Part shown: positions 39,701-52,648 of the stretch, piece by piece
Numbering within the stretch: the stretch's first letter is position 1
Layout of the letters: each line of letters opens with the position of its first letter
From: Leucaena leucocephala
Taxonomy: Eukaryota; Streptophyta; Magnoliopsida; Fabales; Fabaceae
Assembly: GCA_037074615.1 (NCBI GenBank)
Contig: CM073569.1
Location: 1,308,001-1,372,000, forward strand
DNA length: 64,000 bases
Direction of reading: 5' to 3'
Program-made: the position numbers and the translations under genes
The notes under the pieces: model-generated
Seen by the model: only the letters and a program-made list of their open reading frames with translations
Database searches by the model: none
What the model was told of the DNA's origin: nothing

Positions 39701-40306
39701 AATCAAAGGTTCATACAGAGCTGGTGAACAAAAATGAACATCATCAAAGTTTTGTCCAAAAATTGCTCGCCGAAGCATGGCATAACATGACGCAACCAAC
39801 TGATATACAGACGGGGGCATGGGCAGGTAAGTTTTCAAAGAATGTACTGTAGTAATTATTAAACGATGGCCATTATGCCATTTTGAATGGTTGTTTTCTA
39901 CCATTTCTCTTGTATATATGTGCAAATTGAAGACTGACTCTGAGATTTGCATGATGAAGAAATGGAAATGAAGCAGCAGGAAGAAGATGGGAAATCAATG
40001 GAGATGAAGCTTCAAGAGGAACGTGAAAAGATGATTCGGAAATTTGAAGAGGAGAGTAAAGAGCTGGAAAGGAAGTTTGAAGAAGAGAGAGCTCAGCTTC
40101 ACCAGTGGATGAAAGATGAGATTGACTACAGAATCCAACTCCAGCTGGATGCTATCGTACCCACCCTCCTTAAGGTATATATATTCTTCACTTTATGATC
40201 TGTTCATTTTCTGATTGTGAATATTAATTTATATGTCCCCATAATTATCATTTTTCAACAGGGAAAGAACATTGCTCCAGCATCAAGCGATTCAGCAGGC
40301 GTCTAG
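36696..40306 (+). CDS. Methyl-CpG-binding-domain protein with a C-terminal coiled coil
   Basis: Eight exons: 36696-36755, 38318-38419, 39044-39118, 39275-39406, 39535-39608, 39699-39826, 39945-40174, 40262-40306, totalling 281 residues. Residues about 57-105 match the methyl-CpG-binding fold: TPEGW, then RARKNGVIDKFYY, then CRSLKEIQRY. The DNA-contact positions of the family (first-finger Arg, Asp, Tyr, and the Arg-Ser pair) appear kept. Residues about 195-260 are a highly charged coiled coil (MKLQEEREKMIRKFEEESKE and onward). The short tail ends DSAGV. Nuclear methyl-DNA binding is therefore inferred, with the coiled coil for self-association. Exon 1 and the 1.6-kb first intron are the weakest calls because exon 1 is only 20 codons; exons 3-8 are well supported. 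I cannot assign it to a named plant MBD class. Confidence 0.78.
37850..38215 (+). repeat. Diverged direct repeat, second copy (inside intron 1 of the MBD gene)
   Basis: Partner of 34515-34770; it carries an extra segment of roughly 100 bases between the shared words. It ends about 100 bases before exon 2 of the MBD gene. Confidence 0.55.
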
Positions 40307-41092
40307 TTATGCTGCGATAGAATGTTAAGGATAATATGTCATACTGCTGTTTAATTTGCTCCTAAGTATGTCTGTGCCGATTAAGGAGCCGTATCTTGAA
40401 CTTTTGGACAAGGTTGTTTCTCGTTCTTTGTTATGTTTAATTTGACCGTGATGATATTCGATCGAATCGATCATGTATAACTGCTGTACTGTTGCTATTT
40501 GACTGTTAATCTTGCATCTGTGTGGATAGATAGTATCCTTGAACTTGAAGATTTGGATCAATCATGCATGATGCTTTTGGTGTTTTCATTCTCTGTTTCC
40601 TACTTTGCCAACACATGCCTGACTCCATATATCTGGTTTTGGAATTAGAGCAGGTTGGAATATGTGCACATATATATATGCTTCGAGGAAATTGAGGAGA
40701 TCAAATGTTTTACAATACTCTAGTTCCATCCTGCATTAAAATTATGGATACCCAGAAGTATTTTGACTGGCGATTTCCATTCTTGCATGTATTTATGGAA
40801 TCAAATTCAATGTCACTTCATTATATTACGTTGACGTTAAAAACATCCAAACTTTATGAAATTGATGTTAATATGCTTTGGATGAATGTATAATTAATGG
40901 CTTTTAATTAATTGGATTATTATTTCTCTTTATATTCTCTAGGGGTTGTGCTTTAATTTGTAGCACTGAACTTCGGATAATTGAGATCTTTTGTAGTTTA
41001 TGGGAGTGTTACAATCAATACTCTTCTTGCCGCGGATTGTGCAAACTAAGGTTTCTAAATTGTTAATTAAGACAAAATCTATGTTGTTTGGA

Positions 41093-41135
<43 letters not shown>

Positions 41136-43162
41136 CTTGTCAAAAGAGGGACAACATCGTTTTTCAAGATAACTTAAACTTAAACTTAACATAGTAACTA
41201 GTCAATTACCATCCTTATTTTAATTTGTGTATCTATATATAATATAATATATATTGTCTCTCCTCTTTTTGACCCATTTCTAGCTATTTTAGTATATGCA
41301 TGTTTGCAAAATCATATATTATCTCAATTCTAAATTGTTTAGACGAGTGGAGTACGCTAGTTCCGTATAGCTATTGGATCGGAATGCTTAATAGAATAAA
41401 GCATGTCAAATCTTAGAACGTGACTTTTAAATGAAGTGACTAGTGAGAGTTAAGATAAATTCAACCAAAAAAATAAAATTCCTAATATGGTGGTACAAGA
41501 GATAGACAGATAAATGCAATTTTCGCTTTGGGACGAGGAAGTTAATTGTTATTAATGATAATAAATGATTTAGACCCATCATTAATAATTGTAAATTGTC
41601 AACTTGACCATTGACTTATTGACCGATAGAAATTAAATATCACAATCATTATAGTATTTAACCATCTAATTAAAAAGGAACTAAGTGTTTTTTTATTAAA
41701 CTTAATTAAACCATTACAATCTTAATCTAGCGTTTAAAACCTTTCTTGACTTTGAACAAGACGGTACCGTCTTGTTACACATGCATGTTCCTGCACTTAT
41801 ATTAATACACAGGCGTTCAAACTTAATTAAACCTTTATTGAATGTCAATTAATACACACGCATCCCTGCACGGCTGCACCTATTAACTGTGAAAATAAAT
41901 TTGTTAGGGCAAAATTCTGTATAGATAGAGATAGGAGACATGGTTTATTATTTTATTAAATTGTTTCTATTATGTAGTTTCATAATACTACTATTTTTGA
42001 AGAATTTCTTTATTCGCATGATAATGTGGTGAAAAAATTTTCTCCCATTGTACTAACAAAAAATTAGTCTAATAGTATAAAGTCACCGTAAATTTTTATA
42101 AGTTAGATCGAACTTAAGGTTTAGAAAAAAATTTATTAAGAATGATATTCACAAATACTAAAATTAAAATAATTAATTATTCAAATACCTCATAATAATA
42201 TGGTAAAAAACCATTATAAAAAAAATTCTCCCATCATAAAATAATCTGTTTGTGGTCCTTTTGATTGGTGGAATATTCCCGTTCAAACACACCGCGCCGG
42301 CGCATGATGAGTGCCCGTCATAATTGTTAAATTATTGCTCATAACTGTATTCTAATATTTACAATTGACGGTAGGTTTTTTTTTTATTTTACAAATAAGG
42401 GCAAGCTGATAACCTGAAATTAGGATATATTCTAATTCTTTTTTAGCCTATAGGCTATTCTTTTTCGATAATCTGACCAATGGGATATTCTAATCATGAT
42501 TTTACTTTTTCATTAATTAAATGTGCGCATACTCATATAGGCCCACACTTTTTTCCTAATGGAAAGGGTAAGTGCTGTCAGACTCATGTCCACGAATTAA
42601 TCTTTTTTTATCTATCAGATTAAGAAAATTATTTTCTTATCAAAATATAAACTTTAAAAGTTATTTAATATTAATATGTTTTAAATTAAAAAAAAAACTT
42701 ATTCGAACATATAATTTAAAATTTTAAAATAAGCAGTGCTATCCTGCGTGGCCCGTGCACAACGAGCAAATTTCTAATTTCCATTTTTCTGTCTCATTTA
42801 TCCCGCAACGCGGGCCCGCGTCTGACGTGGATAGGTGGAATCAAACGCTTTTGCAGTACAGCAGTACTGCTAATTGGGTAATTGTCTAGTTCTAGTACCT
42901 GGTGGATATATTGGGTTTTTTTTTTAAAAAAAAAATCATGTCCCTGGTAAAGAAGGAGAAAGCGTAACCAGAAAAGAGAGATTCAAGAGTTGAATCTCGT
43001 GTGCTTTTGGCTTTTTCTGTTGCTTTGCATGATCCATTTGCTTCATTGGAGTTGAATCTCTTGGTCGTCGTCTTCTTCGTCCTCCTTCTTCTCTCCTGCT
43101 GCGTGAGAGTGTGGAGAAACGCAATCCGCAAGAGTTGCTGATTGTGCTTTGCTTTGGCACTG
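40307..43162. other. Long AT-rich intergenic region, no gene recognised
   Basis: The first few hundred bases are probably 3' UTR of the MBD gene. The middle is AT-rich and contains a TA tract. From about 42770 the GC content rises into the leader of the kinase gene. No transposon-like termini were found by eye. Confidence 0.45.
41097..41134. repeat. TA dinucleotide microsatellite
   Basis: About nineteen TA units in intergenic sequence. Confidence 0.9.
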
Positions 43163-46100
43163 ATGGTGATCGAGGAGGACGTTGAGAGCTGCGCAAGCCG
43201 AGCCGTGCAGTCACAGAAAGCTCATCCCCGTCATCACAGCCAGAAATTGGAGGTGTATAATGAGGTGCTCCGTCGAATTCGAGAGTTCAACTGTGAGGAG
43301 GCCAATATTCCAGATTTTGATGATCAACTATGGCTTCATTTTAATCGTCTTCCTGCTAGGTAGTGGATATCTCTTCTTATGTCTACGTTTCACACGAGAC
43401 AGCTCCTGCTGAGAAAACCATGGAAAAACCGAAAAAGTATTGCGCAATTATTAACAGGACAATTAATTATGACCAGGAATTGCGTATACTCATGCCTGGA
43501 TGTTTTCTTCACGCATTAAAAGCTTTCTCTTGATAATTTGTAATATATAGATCATAAATAGAGGAGAAGAAACCAGCTTACTTCGGCTTCTATATTTTTG
43601 CCATTCAAGTGGAATTGCCAAATCGTTTATTCTCTGCGGCAACTTTGCTGTGTTCTGATTGTTATTATGCAGGTACGCATTTGATGTGAATGTGGAGAGG
43701 GCAGAAGATGTTCTTGCTCATATGAGACTACTGAAGCTGGCAGAGGACCCTGCTAATCGACCTGCAGTTCAAGTTCGCTTAGTACAGGTAAAAACAGCTA
43801 AATTTTGCTTGGCTTCCAGATGTTACCTACAATAATTATTTAGTTAGAGTTAAATCAATTTTTACTTAGTCTCATACATTTATAACTCTCTGATTATCAT
43901 TGCAGAAAAAATTATATCTTAATTTGCAAACCATACTTGAGCAGACTCCATCATCATTGTTATCTTGGAATATTTGTTTTGATTGATATCCGAATAACAA
44001 CTATTTTCTTAGCTCACCGGAAAACACATCACTTGCTCTTTCAAATTCCACTGGTTATTGCCCTATAAAACTCTTGACGCTGTACAGTTCTGAGTTTGGA
44101 GTTGAGGAAAATTATCACTCTGCATACCAGGAATTCAAGTTTTTGAAGGATGCACAGAACTTGTCTTTCTCACGGCATGCTTAATGCCTCAAACATACAT
44201 TAGCAAGCTCATTTTTTTCCTTTTTCAACTCTCCTATTGGTGATTTACGTTTTATTTTTGGCGAAAATTAAAAAATCAATGTTGTTACCTCATATCAGAA
44301 CAAAATTTGGATCTCTGAAATTCATAGCATCTTTGTAAGCGCCTAAATGCCCTATCATCCTTAGTGCAGGTACAACCCTTTGGTAGTGCAAATTGCGGTG
44401 ACTCTATGCAGTCAGATCCCTCTGAGAATGAAGATGCACAGAGCTCTTTTAACTATTCTTTTAAGCAGGGGTATGGTTTATAGTTTATACATTATATCGC
44501 ATTTACGTGTACTTTCCTATCTTGCTGCTGCTCAATAGACAGAGAACATCCCATCGTTTTTATTATTCTAGTTTTCATTCACATTGTTATTTATGTCATT
44601 CGTTCCTTTCTAATGTCATATTTCTGTATCTCTCTTGGCCAAAAAAAGAATTCATCTGCCACCTACTTTCGGTTCCTCTTCTAATCTTGAAGCTCTTTCA
44701 CGTAAAAGAAGTAAAAACAATATTGAAGATGGGGACAGTGCTCCGGATGTGATACCATATTCTTTCCAGTAAGTATTTTAGTCACCTTTCTTTCTGTTTC
44801 GAGAAGAATATTGTGAAAGACCATGATTCTTTCCTCTTTTATTACTTTTGTGAGATGCCTATTTTGGAATTGCTAAAAGAGGGATTACATTTATCAAGTG
44901 GCTGCATTGTTTTATTAAGAGATTACTTCTAGTTCTCTCAACCTTTTAACTTGTTCTTTATACTATTGTTTACTAACTTCTAGGCCCATGCATGAGATTA
45001 CTTTTTCAACAGTTGACAAGCTTAAACTCCTTAGTCAGGTAATTAATTATTTTATTTTATAAGAAAATTCCCTTCAAGTAGCTTAAATTGTTGTTTTTTA
45101 GATTATTGATGGCAATAAGCTTACTTGTATTTCTTATCCAATATACTCTTTATCATTTGACATGCTTAGATCTCTCTCTTTTCCTGACAATTGGTTTGGT
45201 TAGTGCACTTCTACCCGTACTTATTTCCTGTGCTTATCTTATATAATAACTTTTGCGGAGAATCCCACAAGTTTCCATTTCTGAGATGACTGCTTCCTTG
45301 TTTATTTTACATTCTAACTGTGGTTAACTTGATTGAATATTCACTCGTCAAGCTTTAACAAATCTGAAGCTTTTTAATTATGAAATAGAATATTTAAATT
45401 TCACGATGTATGCTTTCTATCTCCTTTACCGATAATCTCATTACTTATTTATATTCCAGTTAACTGCATTACTCGGGGAGATTGGATTGAACATTCAAGA
45501 AGCTCATGCATTTTCCACCAACGATGGCTTTTCTCTTGATGTATTTGTTGTTGATGGTTGGCCTAATGAGGTAAGATGGAAATAGCTAAGCAAATCTGAT
45601 TTGATACAAACACTTAAATGTCAACATTTTTTTTTAGCAGGATGTTTAACATAATTTGTTAACAAGCTTTCTTTCTTCTTCCTATTCTGAACAATTTTTT
45701 ATGGTCATTTATCAGTTGATTTGATTGTTTTATATTTCGTGAAGTTGAAACGTTTAATTCTCTTTTTCCGCAGATGTGTTGTTTTACATGCTTGGCTTTA
45801 ATATTGATATAACGTTTTTCTTTGGTTGACTCATTGAAATCGAACCGCTCATCTGTTTTTTGTCTTTCTCTTTGCTTCTGGAACAATAATAGGATACTGA
45901 GGAGCTCAAAGCGGTATTGGAAAAGGAAATTTTGAAATTTAAGGTGATGTATTCCACGTTAATCTTTTTTAACATTTAAAATTCCAGATTTCTCTAGAAA
46001 GATATCTTAAATATTTTTTTGTGATGTTTCACTAGAATGGATTATGCATGGTTCGATATATTACTTTTATACTGTTTCAAATCACTGCTAAATCTCATTT

Positions 46101-48802
46101 TTTAGTTATTTGAACCGTAGAATACATGTTTTCTGTTACATAGACATGGTTAGAGATCTGTCTTTAGTTTTCATTCTCTTTGAATTTAAACATTCTGATA
46201 TATGGAATATATTGTTGGCCCAACAGGAGCAATATCTGTCAAAACAGGGCACACATTATGCTGCCAATGACGATCATCAGGAAAAGATGGAACCCTTTCC
46301 TCCTTGCATAGAAATACCGTCTGATGGAACTGATGTCTGGGAAATTAATACCAACCTGTTGAAATTTGAAAACAAAGTTGGCTCTGGATCATTCGGTGAT
46401 TTGTGAGTTCTCTCTTGTGAAATCCATTGAACCTCTAAGTAGCTGCTCAGCTGATCTCTCAACTCTTTCCTTGATCTTCCTTAGGTACAAAGCCACATAT
46501 TGCAGCCAAATTGTGGCTATCAAAGTCCTCAAACCTGAGCGCACAAATACAGATATGTTGAGAGAGTTTGCACAGGAAGTTTATATCATGAGGTTTGTTA
46601 ACATACCTGAATGTGATTGATAGAGATATAGTTCCTTGTGACAGACTCTTTTTCTTCCTCCACTTTGATATCGCATCCTTATAAGTTTTGACTGAGAATT
46701 ATTCCTTTACGTATGATAACTTGCTTTGCAGGAAGATTCGACAAAGAAATGTTGTGCAATTCATGGGAGCATGTACTCGACCGCCAAATCTGTGTATTGT
46801 TACAGGTAAATAACAGAGATCCCTGAGAACTTATGATGCCATATTTTCAAATTGTCAGCTTGTATCAACAGAAATTTTTGTAGGAATATCAAGTTCTACA
46901 TCATTTAATCTTATTTCTTAGATGATTTGGCTTCCTCTTTCAGCCACCTCATGATTCCAGTTTGAATCTTTGCTTATGTTTATCCCTTCATCAGAGTTTA
47001 TGTCTAGAGGAAGCCTATATGACTTTCTGCACAAGCACAGAGGTGTATTTAAGCTTCCATCTTTGCTAAAAGTGGCAATTGATGTTTCCAAGGGAATGAA
47101 CTATTTGCACCAAAATAATATCATCCACAGGGACCTCAAGACTGCTAATCTGCTGATGGACGAAAATGAAGTAAGAGGACTCCTTGAATTTGTTCACATT
47201 GATTACCTGTTTTATTTCATCATTTGGTCAGCCTATGTCTTGCTACTCTCTTTATAACATGGTTTATGAAGACTGCCCTGCCAATGAAGATCATATTGAT
47301 CTTTAGTTGCCAATATCAAGCAAATCTTTCATATACAATTAATATCAAATTTCTTTTCTTTTATGACACAGTATAATCAATATATTATCCTTTTGTTCTA
47401 TCAGATCGTTGCATTGAAAATTAGTTGTATAATTTCCCTAAATAAATGCAAACTGAGTGGTAGTGTGGTTATACATCTGTTGTGTTCATAAAGCTGAGGT
47501 AAAACTGATGGGAAACGGAGTTGGTTTTACTTTATCTTTATCTCAAGACCATTAGAAATTTTGAAATAATATTATTTCATCTGTACTTAAATATCATATT
47601 CTTCAATAGGTGGTGAAGGTTGCTGATTTTGGGGTTGCCAGAGTGAAGATACAATCTGGAGTGATGACAGCTGAGACTGGAACTTACCGTTGGATGGCTC
47701 CAGAGGTACGGATTTCCTTGGATATCACGTTACTGCTTGATTTCTTTTGGGTGACATTCTATGGCAGAAGAATGAGGTATCCTTGTTTTTCTATAATGCA
47801 CACTGTGCAACAAGTGGCCATTTTAGGTTCATAAATAGTTGGAAATCTATTTGTAAGAAACAAGAACGCAAGATATATGAAACATTCATTTGTTTTTGTT
47901 TTAAATAATATGAAAGAATACAAGAACACAAGATATATGCAACTCCAGTCGTCGCACACTTTAGATTGCATTATATGGCGAATGATCACATCGCGTTGTG
48001 ACATAAATTCACCCTAATTGGTGATATGTTGTGGGTCGAATCCCACTTGCTACTTTGAGCAATAGCTTGCACCATATATTCAAAAAGTAAACGCATTATA
48101 TGATTTTGAGAACTTTAAATTGATCTTTCCTTTTCTTCAATTTTCTGATTTGATTATAATTTCCACTTTGGTAATACTCCAAATCCCTTCTCATTGATTT
48201 GGTTTTTGCATGAAGGTCATTGAACACAAACCTTATGACCAGAAAGCAGATGTCTTCAGTTTTGGAATAACTCTTTGGGAGCTTCTAACCGGAGAAGTAA
48301 GTCCTTTCCATTTTTCTTACCTCAAAGAACACGGTCCTGGACTTTACTCTAATCATGTTTGCTATTTTTTATGACCAGCTACCTTACTCTTTCTTGACTC
48401 CATTACAAGCAGCAGTAGGCGTGGTGCAAAAGGTTTTCATTCTGTTCTTTTCATTTTGACAAACCAATTTTCTTATCTATGCATGATGATTCTGTGTTTA
48501 TCACCGCAATTAGGGTCTAAGACCTACAATCCCCAAGAGCACACACCCAAGACTTTCTGAACTTCTCCAACGTTGCTGGCAGCAAGATCCAAAAGATAGA
48601 CCAGAATTCTCCGAGATAATAGAGATTCTTCAGCTGATAGCTAAAGAGGTAAAACACTACTCACACTCGTACAAAGAGCTGAACCAAGTCTAAAATTTGA
48701 TATGATATGTAATTCAAACAGGTTATTGATGAAAAAGGTGATCGGCACAAAGATAAATCGTCCCACGGCTTTCTCTCAGCACTTAAATGGGGCCATCACT
48801 GA
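43163..48802 (+). CDS. STY17: ACT-domain Raf-like Ser/Thr/Tyr kinase (STY17 type)
   Basis: Cytosolic dual-specificity kinase of the STY8/17/46 group, known in Arabidopsis to phosphorylate transit peptides of chloroplast precursors. Sixteen exons: 43163-43359, 43673-43787, 44370-44470, 44649-44768, 44984-45038, 45460-45570, 45893-45943, 46227-46402, 46485-46592, 46732-46805, 46995-47170, 47610-47705, 48216-48296, 48379-48432, 48514-48648, 48722-48802; total 576 residues. The N-terminal region (FDDQLWLHFNRLPAR) is group-specific. The ACT domain is at about 178-232 (HEITFSTVDKLKLLSQLTAL). The kinase domain is about 300-550: glycine loop GSGSFG, ATP lysine near 322 (VAIKVLKPE), HRDLKTANLL near 414, DFG near 434 and GTYRWMAPE. 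All key residues are present, so it should be active. The intron before 44649 ends in an unusual A-rich acceptor (CCAAAAAAAG). Wording and position fit STY17 best. Confidence 0.95.
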
Positions 48803-49719
48803 TTTGGATCCATCATGACTGTATATCCTTTCTTGTATTCTCTTATACTCTGATTTAATGTTTTTAACACAATATACAAATGAAAAGTTAACCGAGTTAC
48901 CACTATTAGGGAGTTGGTGGATTATGATAGGTTTGTAAATGCACATTAGAAACATTATTGTTTGTTCCATTTTTTGAATGATACTTGCAGTTTCTATTTC
49001 GAAAAATAAAAGGTTAACCAAGTCGTTTCTTCGTACAAATGAAAAGTTCTGTTTTAATATTTTTTCCAACAAAATATTGCTTATTAGATTAACAACCACA
49101 TAGTTTTGGACCTTTTTTTTTGTACAAACATTTTTGAAAGGGGGTTAAGCTCACTTATAATCTAAGGGCAGGGTGAAATCTTATTTCCTCTACCAATGTT
49201 GGGCAGGACGAGCCGTCAATCACCCTTAGGCGTAAACCTAAGCACCTAAAAGTTAGGATGCTTCTACAAGCGCAAAGACTGGAACCATAATAAAATAGTA
49301 AGCGTCGCGACTGGAATCACAATAAAGTGGTACTCCCTAAATATCGAATAAGTTTTAAATAATCGTATATCTTATCCTTTCGCCAGTTAAACTCATGAAC
49401 TATGGGTACGAAGTTCTGGACCTGTATTTAGAAGGAAGCACATTTAAAATCTACCTAAACGAGCCTAAGCCTAGTTTAGTCTAAACTAGTGGTATTGTTT
49501 TCTTTTTTGATACAATGGTATGTTTATTTTAGACTCTTACATTCACGATGGCCCAAATCTAATTGTTTTAACCCAAAAGAAAAGGGTGGAAAGAAGATGT
49601 GAAGCCCAACTCAAAGTTGCTGCTGCCCTGGATAAGTGTTTGAATCACAAATTCATGAAACTCCCAGCAAGAATCCTTATTGTAGACAGTTTAAGGGTTG
49701 CAAGTCCCGCCTTGACACT
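48803..49719. other. Intergenic between convergent genes
   Basis: 3' UTR of the kinase first. The stretch 49130-49480 has the look of a decayed repeat (mixed composition, several short C-rich motifs) but I could not identify it. Homology to the flank of the second rhodanese begins at about 49636. Confidence 0.4.
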
Positions 49720-51203
49720 TCACTGTTCTATTGGGAATCCATTTTCAACCCAAGCATCGAATCCACCAGCTACGTTTGTAATTGGAGAAAATCCCCGCAC
49801 AATGAAAAAAAATTACAATCACTGAACTTGTAAGTGGTATTGGTGATAAGTATGGAACGATTCCTCTCTGGATAAACAAAATTGATTCTGACATTGGACC
49901 ACTCAACTACAACCGGTCAATGAGGATTGCCAAAATATCAGGTTAAGGTGATGAAGAAGGAACTCACAGCAGCTACTAAGTCTTTAGCAGCCTTGATAGA
50001 TCTTGTACCAGCTTTACAACCCTGTAAAACTACGATATCAACATCAGAACAAAAATTTTCAAAACATCCATATAGAATACACAGTCTAAACCTATCAAAT
50101 GAAAATTAAGAGATTGTACACTTACAACAAGAATCTCATCTTCTTTTCTAAAACGTGATGAGACTTCGGCAACAAAATTTTCATTCTTTGTAGCATCTGC
50201 ATAAATGATCATAAAATCATATCAGTATAATTGAAGACATTTAGCTGAATTGAGAATGAGTTGGCAAGAACAGCAAGTAATCAACGACCCATAAGCACAG
50301 TGACAGAGGAATCTAATTCAAGATAGCTTCCTAAACGATCCTCTCTTGAATATTGTACTTTGTTGCCGAATGAAGAAAATAAATAAATAAATTATGAATG
50401 GAATGTGAGAACTTCGACACTCGGAATCAGTTAAAACAGAGTGGCTCCTGTCGATACCAAACCTCTAAATTCATTTTTAGTATTTTTCGCTCCAAAAGCG
50501 ATATAGCAGACAATTTATTGCGCGCCATGCACTGCAATTGCTCGCTTAGAGAGAGAAAGCGAGAGAACCAGATTCAAGGCTGAACTGGTATGGTTTGTTA
50601 GTTGCTCCTGGAGGGTGTCCTGCGTTGAATTCTTTGGGAGTTCTACAATCAAACAACCAAGCAAGGAACGACGAGTGATTTCGGATTGAATCGGAATTTT
50701 CTGGAAACAAAATTACTGAACTATGTACGTTACAGATGAGTGCTATATAACCTCACATCCAAATAGCTATATCCAGCCAGAAGCAGCTCGTATGCATCCC
50801 GCACCGTCACCGACGGAGGAACTCCGACGGTCTCCAAATTCCCTTTCAGAGCTGCTTTCGCGTTTGAGAATTCTAACGAACACGTAAATAAAATTCAATC
50901 TAAACAGAAAGAAAGTGCCACAATTCAATTCGATTCCCGTTCAGTATGCGCACCAGTAGTTTGGAAAGTTGGATCTAACAACATTAACGCTCCGTGCTGG
51001 ACGAGAGTTCAACGGTTTCAGAAATGAAATTCTGCGTGCAATTAATCATGAACATCAAGAAGATAAAGCAAAAGAGAAACAGACACATAACGTAGAATGA
51101 TACAAAAATTGTGTGAATTAAGTAATCTTGGATGATGATCCAGGTCAGGGGAGCAGAGAGGAGAGAGAAGGAAGCCGGAGATACGAAACAACGTCGTGGT
51201 CAT
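49720..51203 (-). pseudogene. SEN1/STR15-like rhodanese duplicate with three broken splice sites
   Basis: Minus strand. Seven exon-equivalents, 51203-51127, 51031-50954, 50862-50752, 50642-50569, 50196-50126, 50021-49968 and 49794-49720, match the intact neighbour at 52649-54434 in length apart from one in-frame 3-base loss in exon 1. The conceptual product would be 179 residues with the rhodanese cysteine loop GCKAGTRS and no internal stop. Three splice sites are lost: the intron 1 donor is CCAAG/AT instead of CCAAG/GT (51126-51125), the intron 2 acceptor is AA instead of AG (50864-50863), and the last acceptor is GG instead of AG (49796-49795). As written, normal splicing is not possible, so I call it a young pseudogene. 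Use of other splice sites, or sequence error, cannot be excluded. Confidence 0.78.
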
Positions 51204-51930
51204 GGTTTTGTGATGGTAGTGTTTCTGAGAGCTTGAGAATGAAGGGGAAGCGTAAATGAATGGTTTACAGTGAAAAGAGAGCGCGGGAGAAACCGCTAAC
51301 TTATACACCTCAGCTAAGGGTTATTTATCATTTCATCGGATTTGAATAGATTAATAAATTAAAAAAAAACGTAAGATCATAATATTCTTCTATTAAAAAT
51401 ATAGTGAATATATTTTTTATAATATACTCATATATAATATTAAATTATATGATTAGTTTATAAATTAAATAAATTATTTTTTAAAAAAAATACTAATAAA
51501 TATATATATATGGGAAATAAATATGATTAATATCTTATATTTAAGACTAACACTCATCAACTAATTAAATCTTTTATTTACGACTGGATTTAGTTTTTCT
51601 CCACTACTTTTTCTCTTCATTTCCCATCTTAACACCTCAACCTTTGGATCAAAATTTTGAATGGGTAGGATTTAATATTCTACAAAATTATTATTAAAAT
51701 ATAAAATTATGAAAATAAATAAATTTAAATTGTAAAATCTTAATTTAAATAGTCTAGAACTATGAGGAAAAATAAAAAATAAATAAATTGAAGTTGCAAA
51801 AACTTAATCTAAATAGTCTACAACTATAATTAAGAGAAAAAAATAAATAATATATTTTATAGAATGTTAAATTTTACCTATTTAAAATTTTAATCTAAAG
51901 ACTGAGATATTGAGATGGGAAGGGAGGGGA

Positions 51931-52011
51931 AGTGAAGAGAAAGAATAGTGGAGAGAAACCAAATGCTTTACAACAATTTTCAGAGTGAAGAGAAAGAATA
52001 GTGGAGAGAAA
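51931..52011. repeat. 28-bp direct repeat pair
   Basis: The unit starting AGTGAAGAGAAAGAATAGTG is present at 51931-51958 and 51984-52011, separated by 25 bases. Confidence 0.85.
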
Positions 52012-52043
52012 TCACTAGGATACCGGTCTTGACATTTTCAGAG

Positions 52044-52141
52044 TTTTTATCAATCACCCAAAAGTTTTCGAAGTACTTTGGAAACAAGTGCTTAAATATG
52101 AATACTATTTTTCCATTTGGTTTTGAAAGCGTGGTCAACGA
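52044..52141 (+). repeat. Dispersed repeat fragment (partner at 57761-57860)
   Basis: Shares TTTATC.ATC..CC.AAAGTTTTC, a TTTGGAA run, GCYTAAATAT, CATTTG.TTTT and GTGGTCAA in order with 57761-57860. Probably two remains of an unrecognised repeat. Confidence 0.55.
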
Positions 52142-52648
52142 TAAAGAAAAAGTTCAGTTTCTTTTTGAACAGAACTTACATTATTGAACTACGTATATTT
52201 CTGAACTATTTGATTATAAAGTAGAGAATTGGAGCAGCTTCAGTTTACATGCCTTCAACACGCGCGCCCGCACAGCGTCAAGTCCAGCTGAAACGGATTT
52301 GAGGGTTCTTCACATCTCTAATTCCTATTGTCCCAGGCATGGATTGGGCACATCTGATTGATTATGTCCCCTAATGTTTTAAGAAGAGAATGGCATCAAC
52401 GCATCAAAACAACAAAGGCACTTCTTCTATTTGGGATTGAAAACAATTTAAGATTCTTTATTTATCTATCATCTGTTATTATCGACAAAGATATACATTA
52501 TCATGATTTTTTCTTCTTCTTCACGATTCCAGTATTTACTTTTTACTGGTATCAAAGTTACTACTGCCTAGGGAAAGTGTTTGAATCCCAAATTCATTGA
52601 ACTCCCAGAAAGAAACCTTATTATATACAGAGTTTATCAGTTGACACT

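Larger units (their letters stand above)
51204..52648. other. Spacer between the rhodanese copies
   Basis: AT-rich, with a perfect 28-bp direct repeat (51931-51958 and 51984-52011). The interval 52044-52141 resembles 57761-57860. No gene is seen. Confidence 0.5.

Noticed and set aside
48000..48090. tRNA-like B box (GGGTCGAATCCC) in a kinase intron
   Set aside because: No A box at proper spacing and no cloverleaf could be formed; at most a decayed SINE fragment.
49720..51203. The rhodanese duplicate as a gene with a U12 AT-AC intron
   Set aside because: The AT at the donor is followed by TACTTA, not the ATATCC of U12 introns, and two acceptors are also lost.
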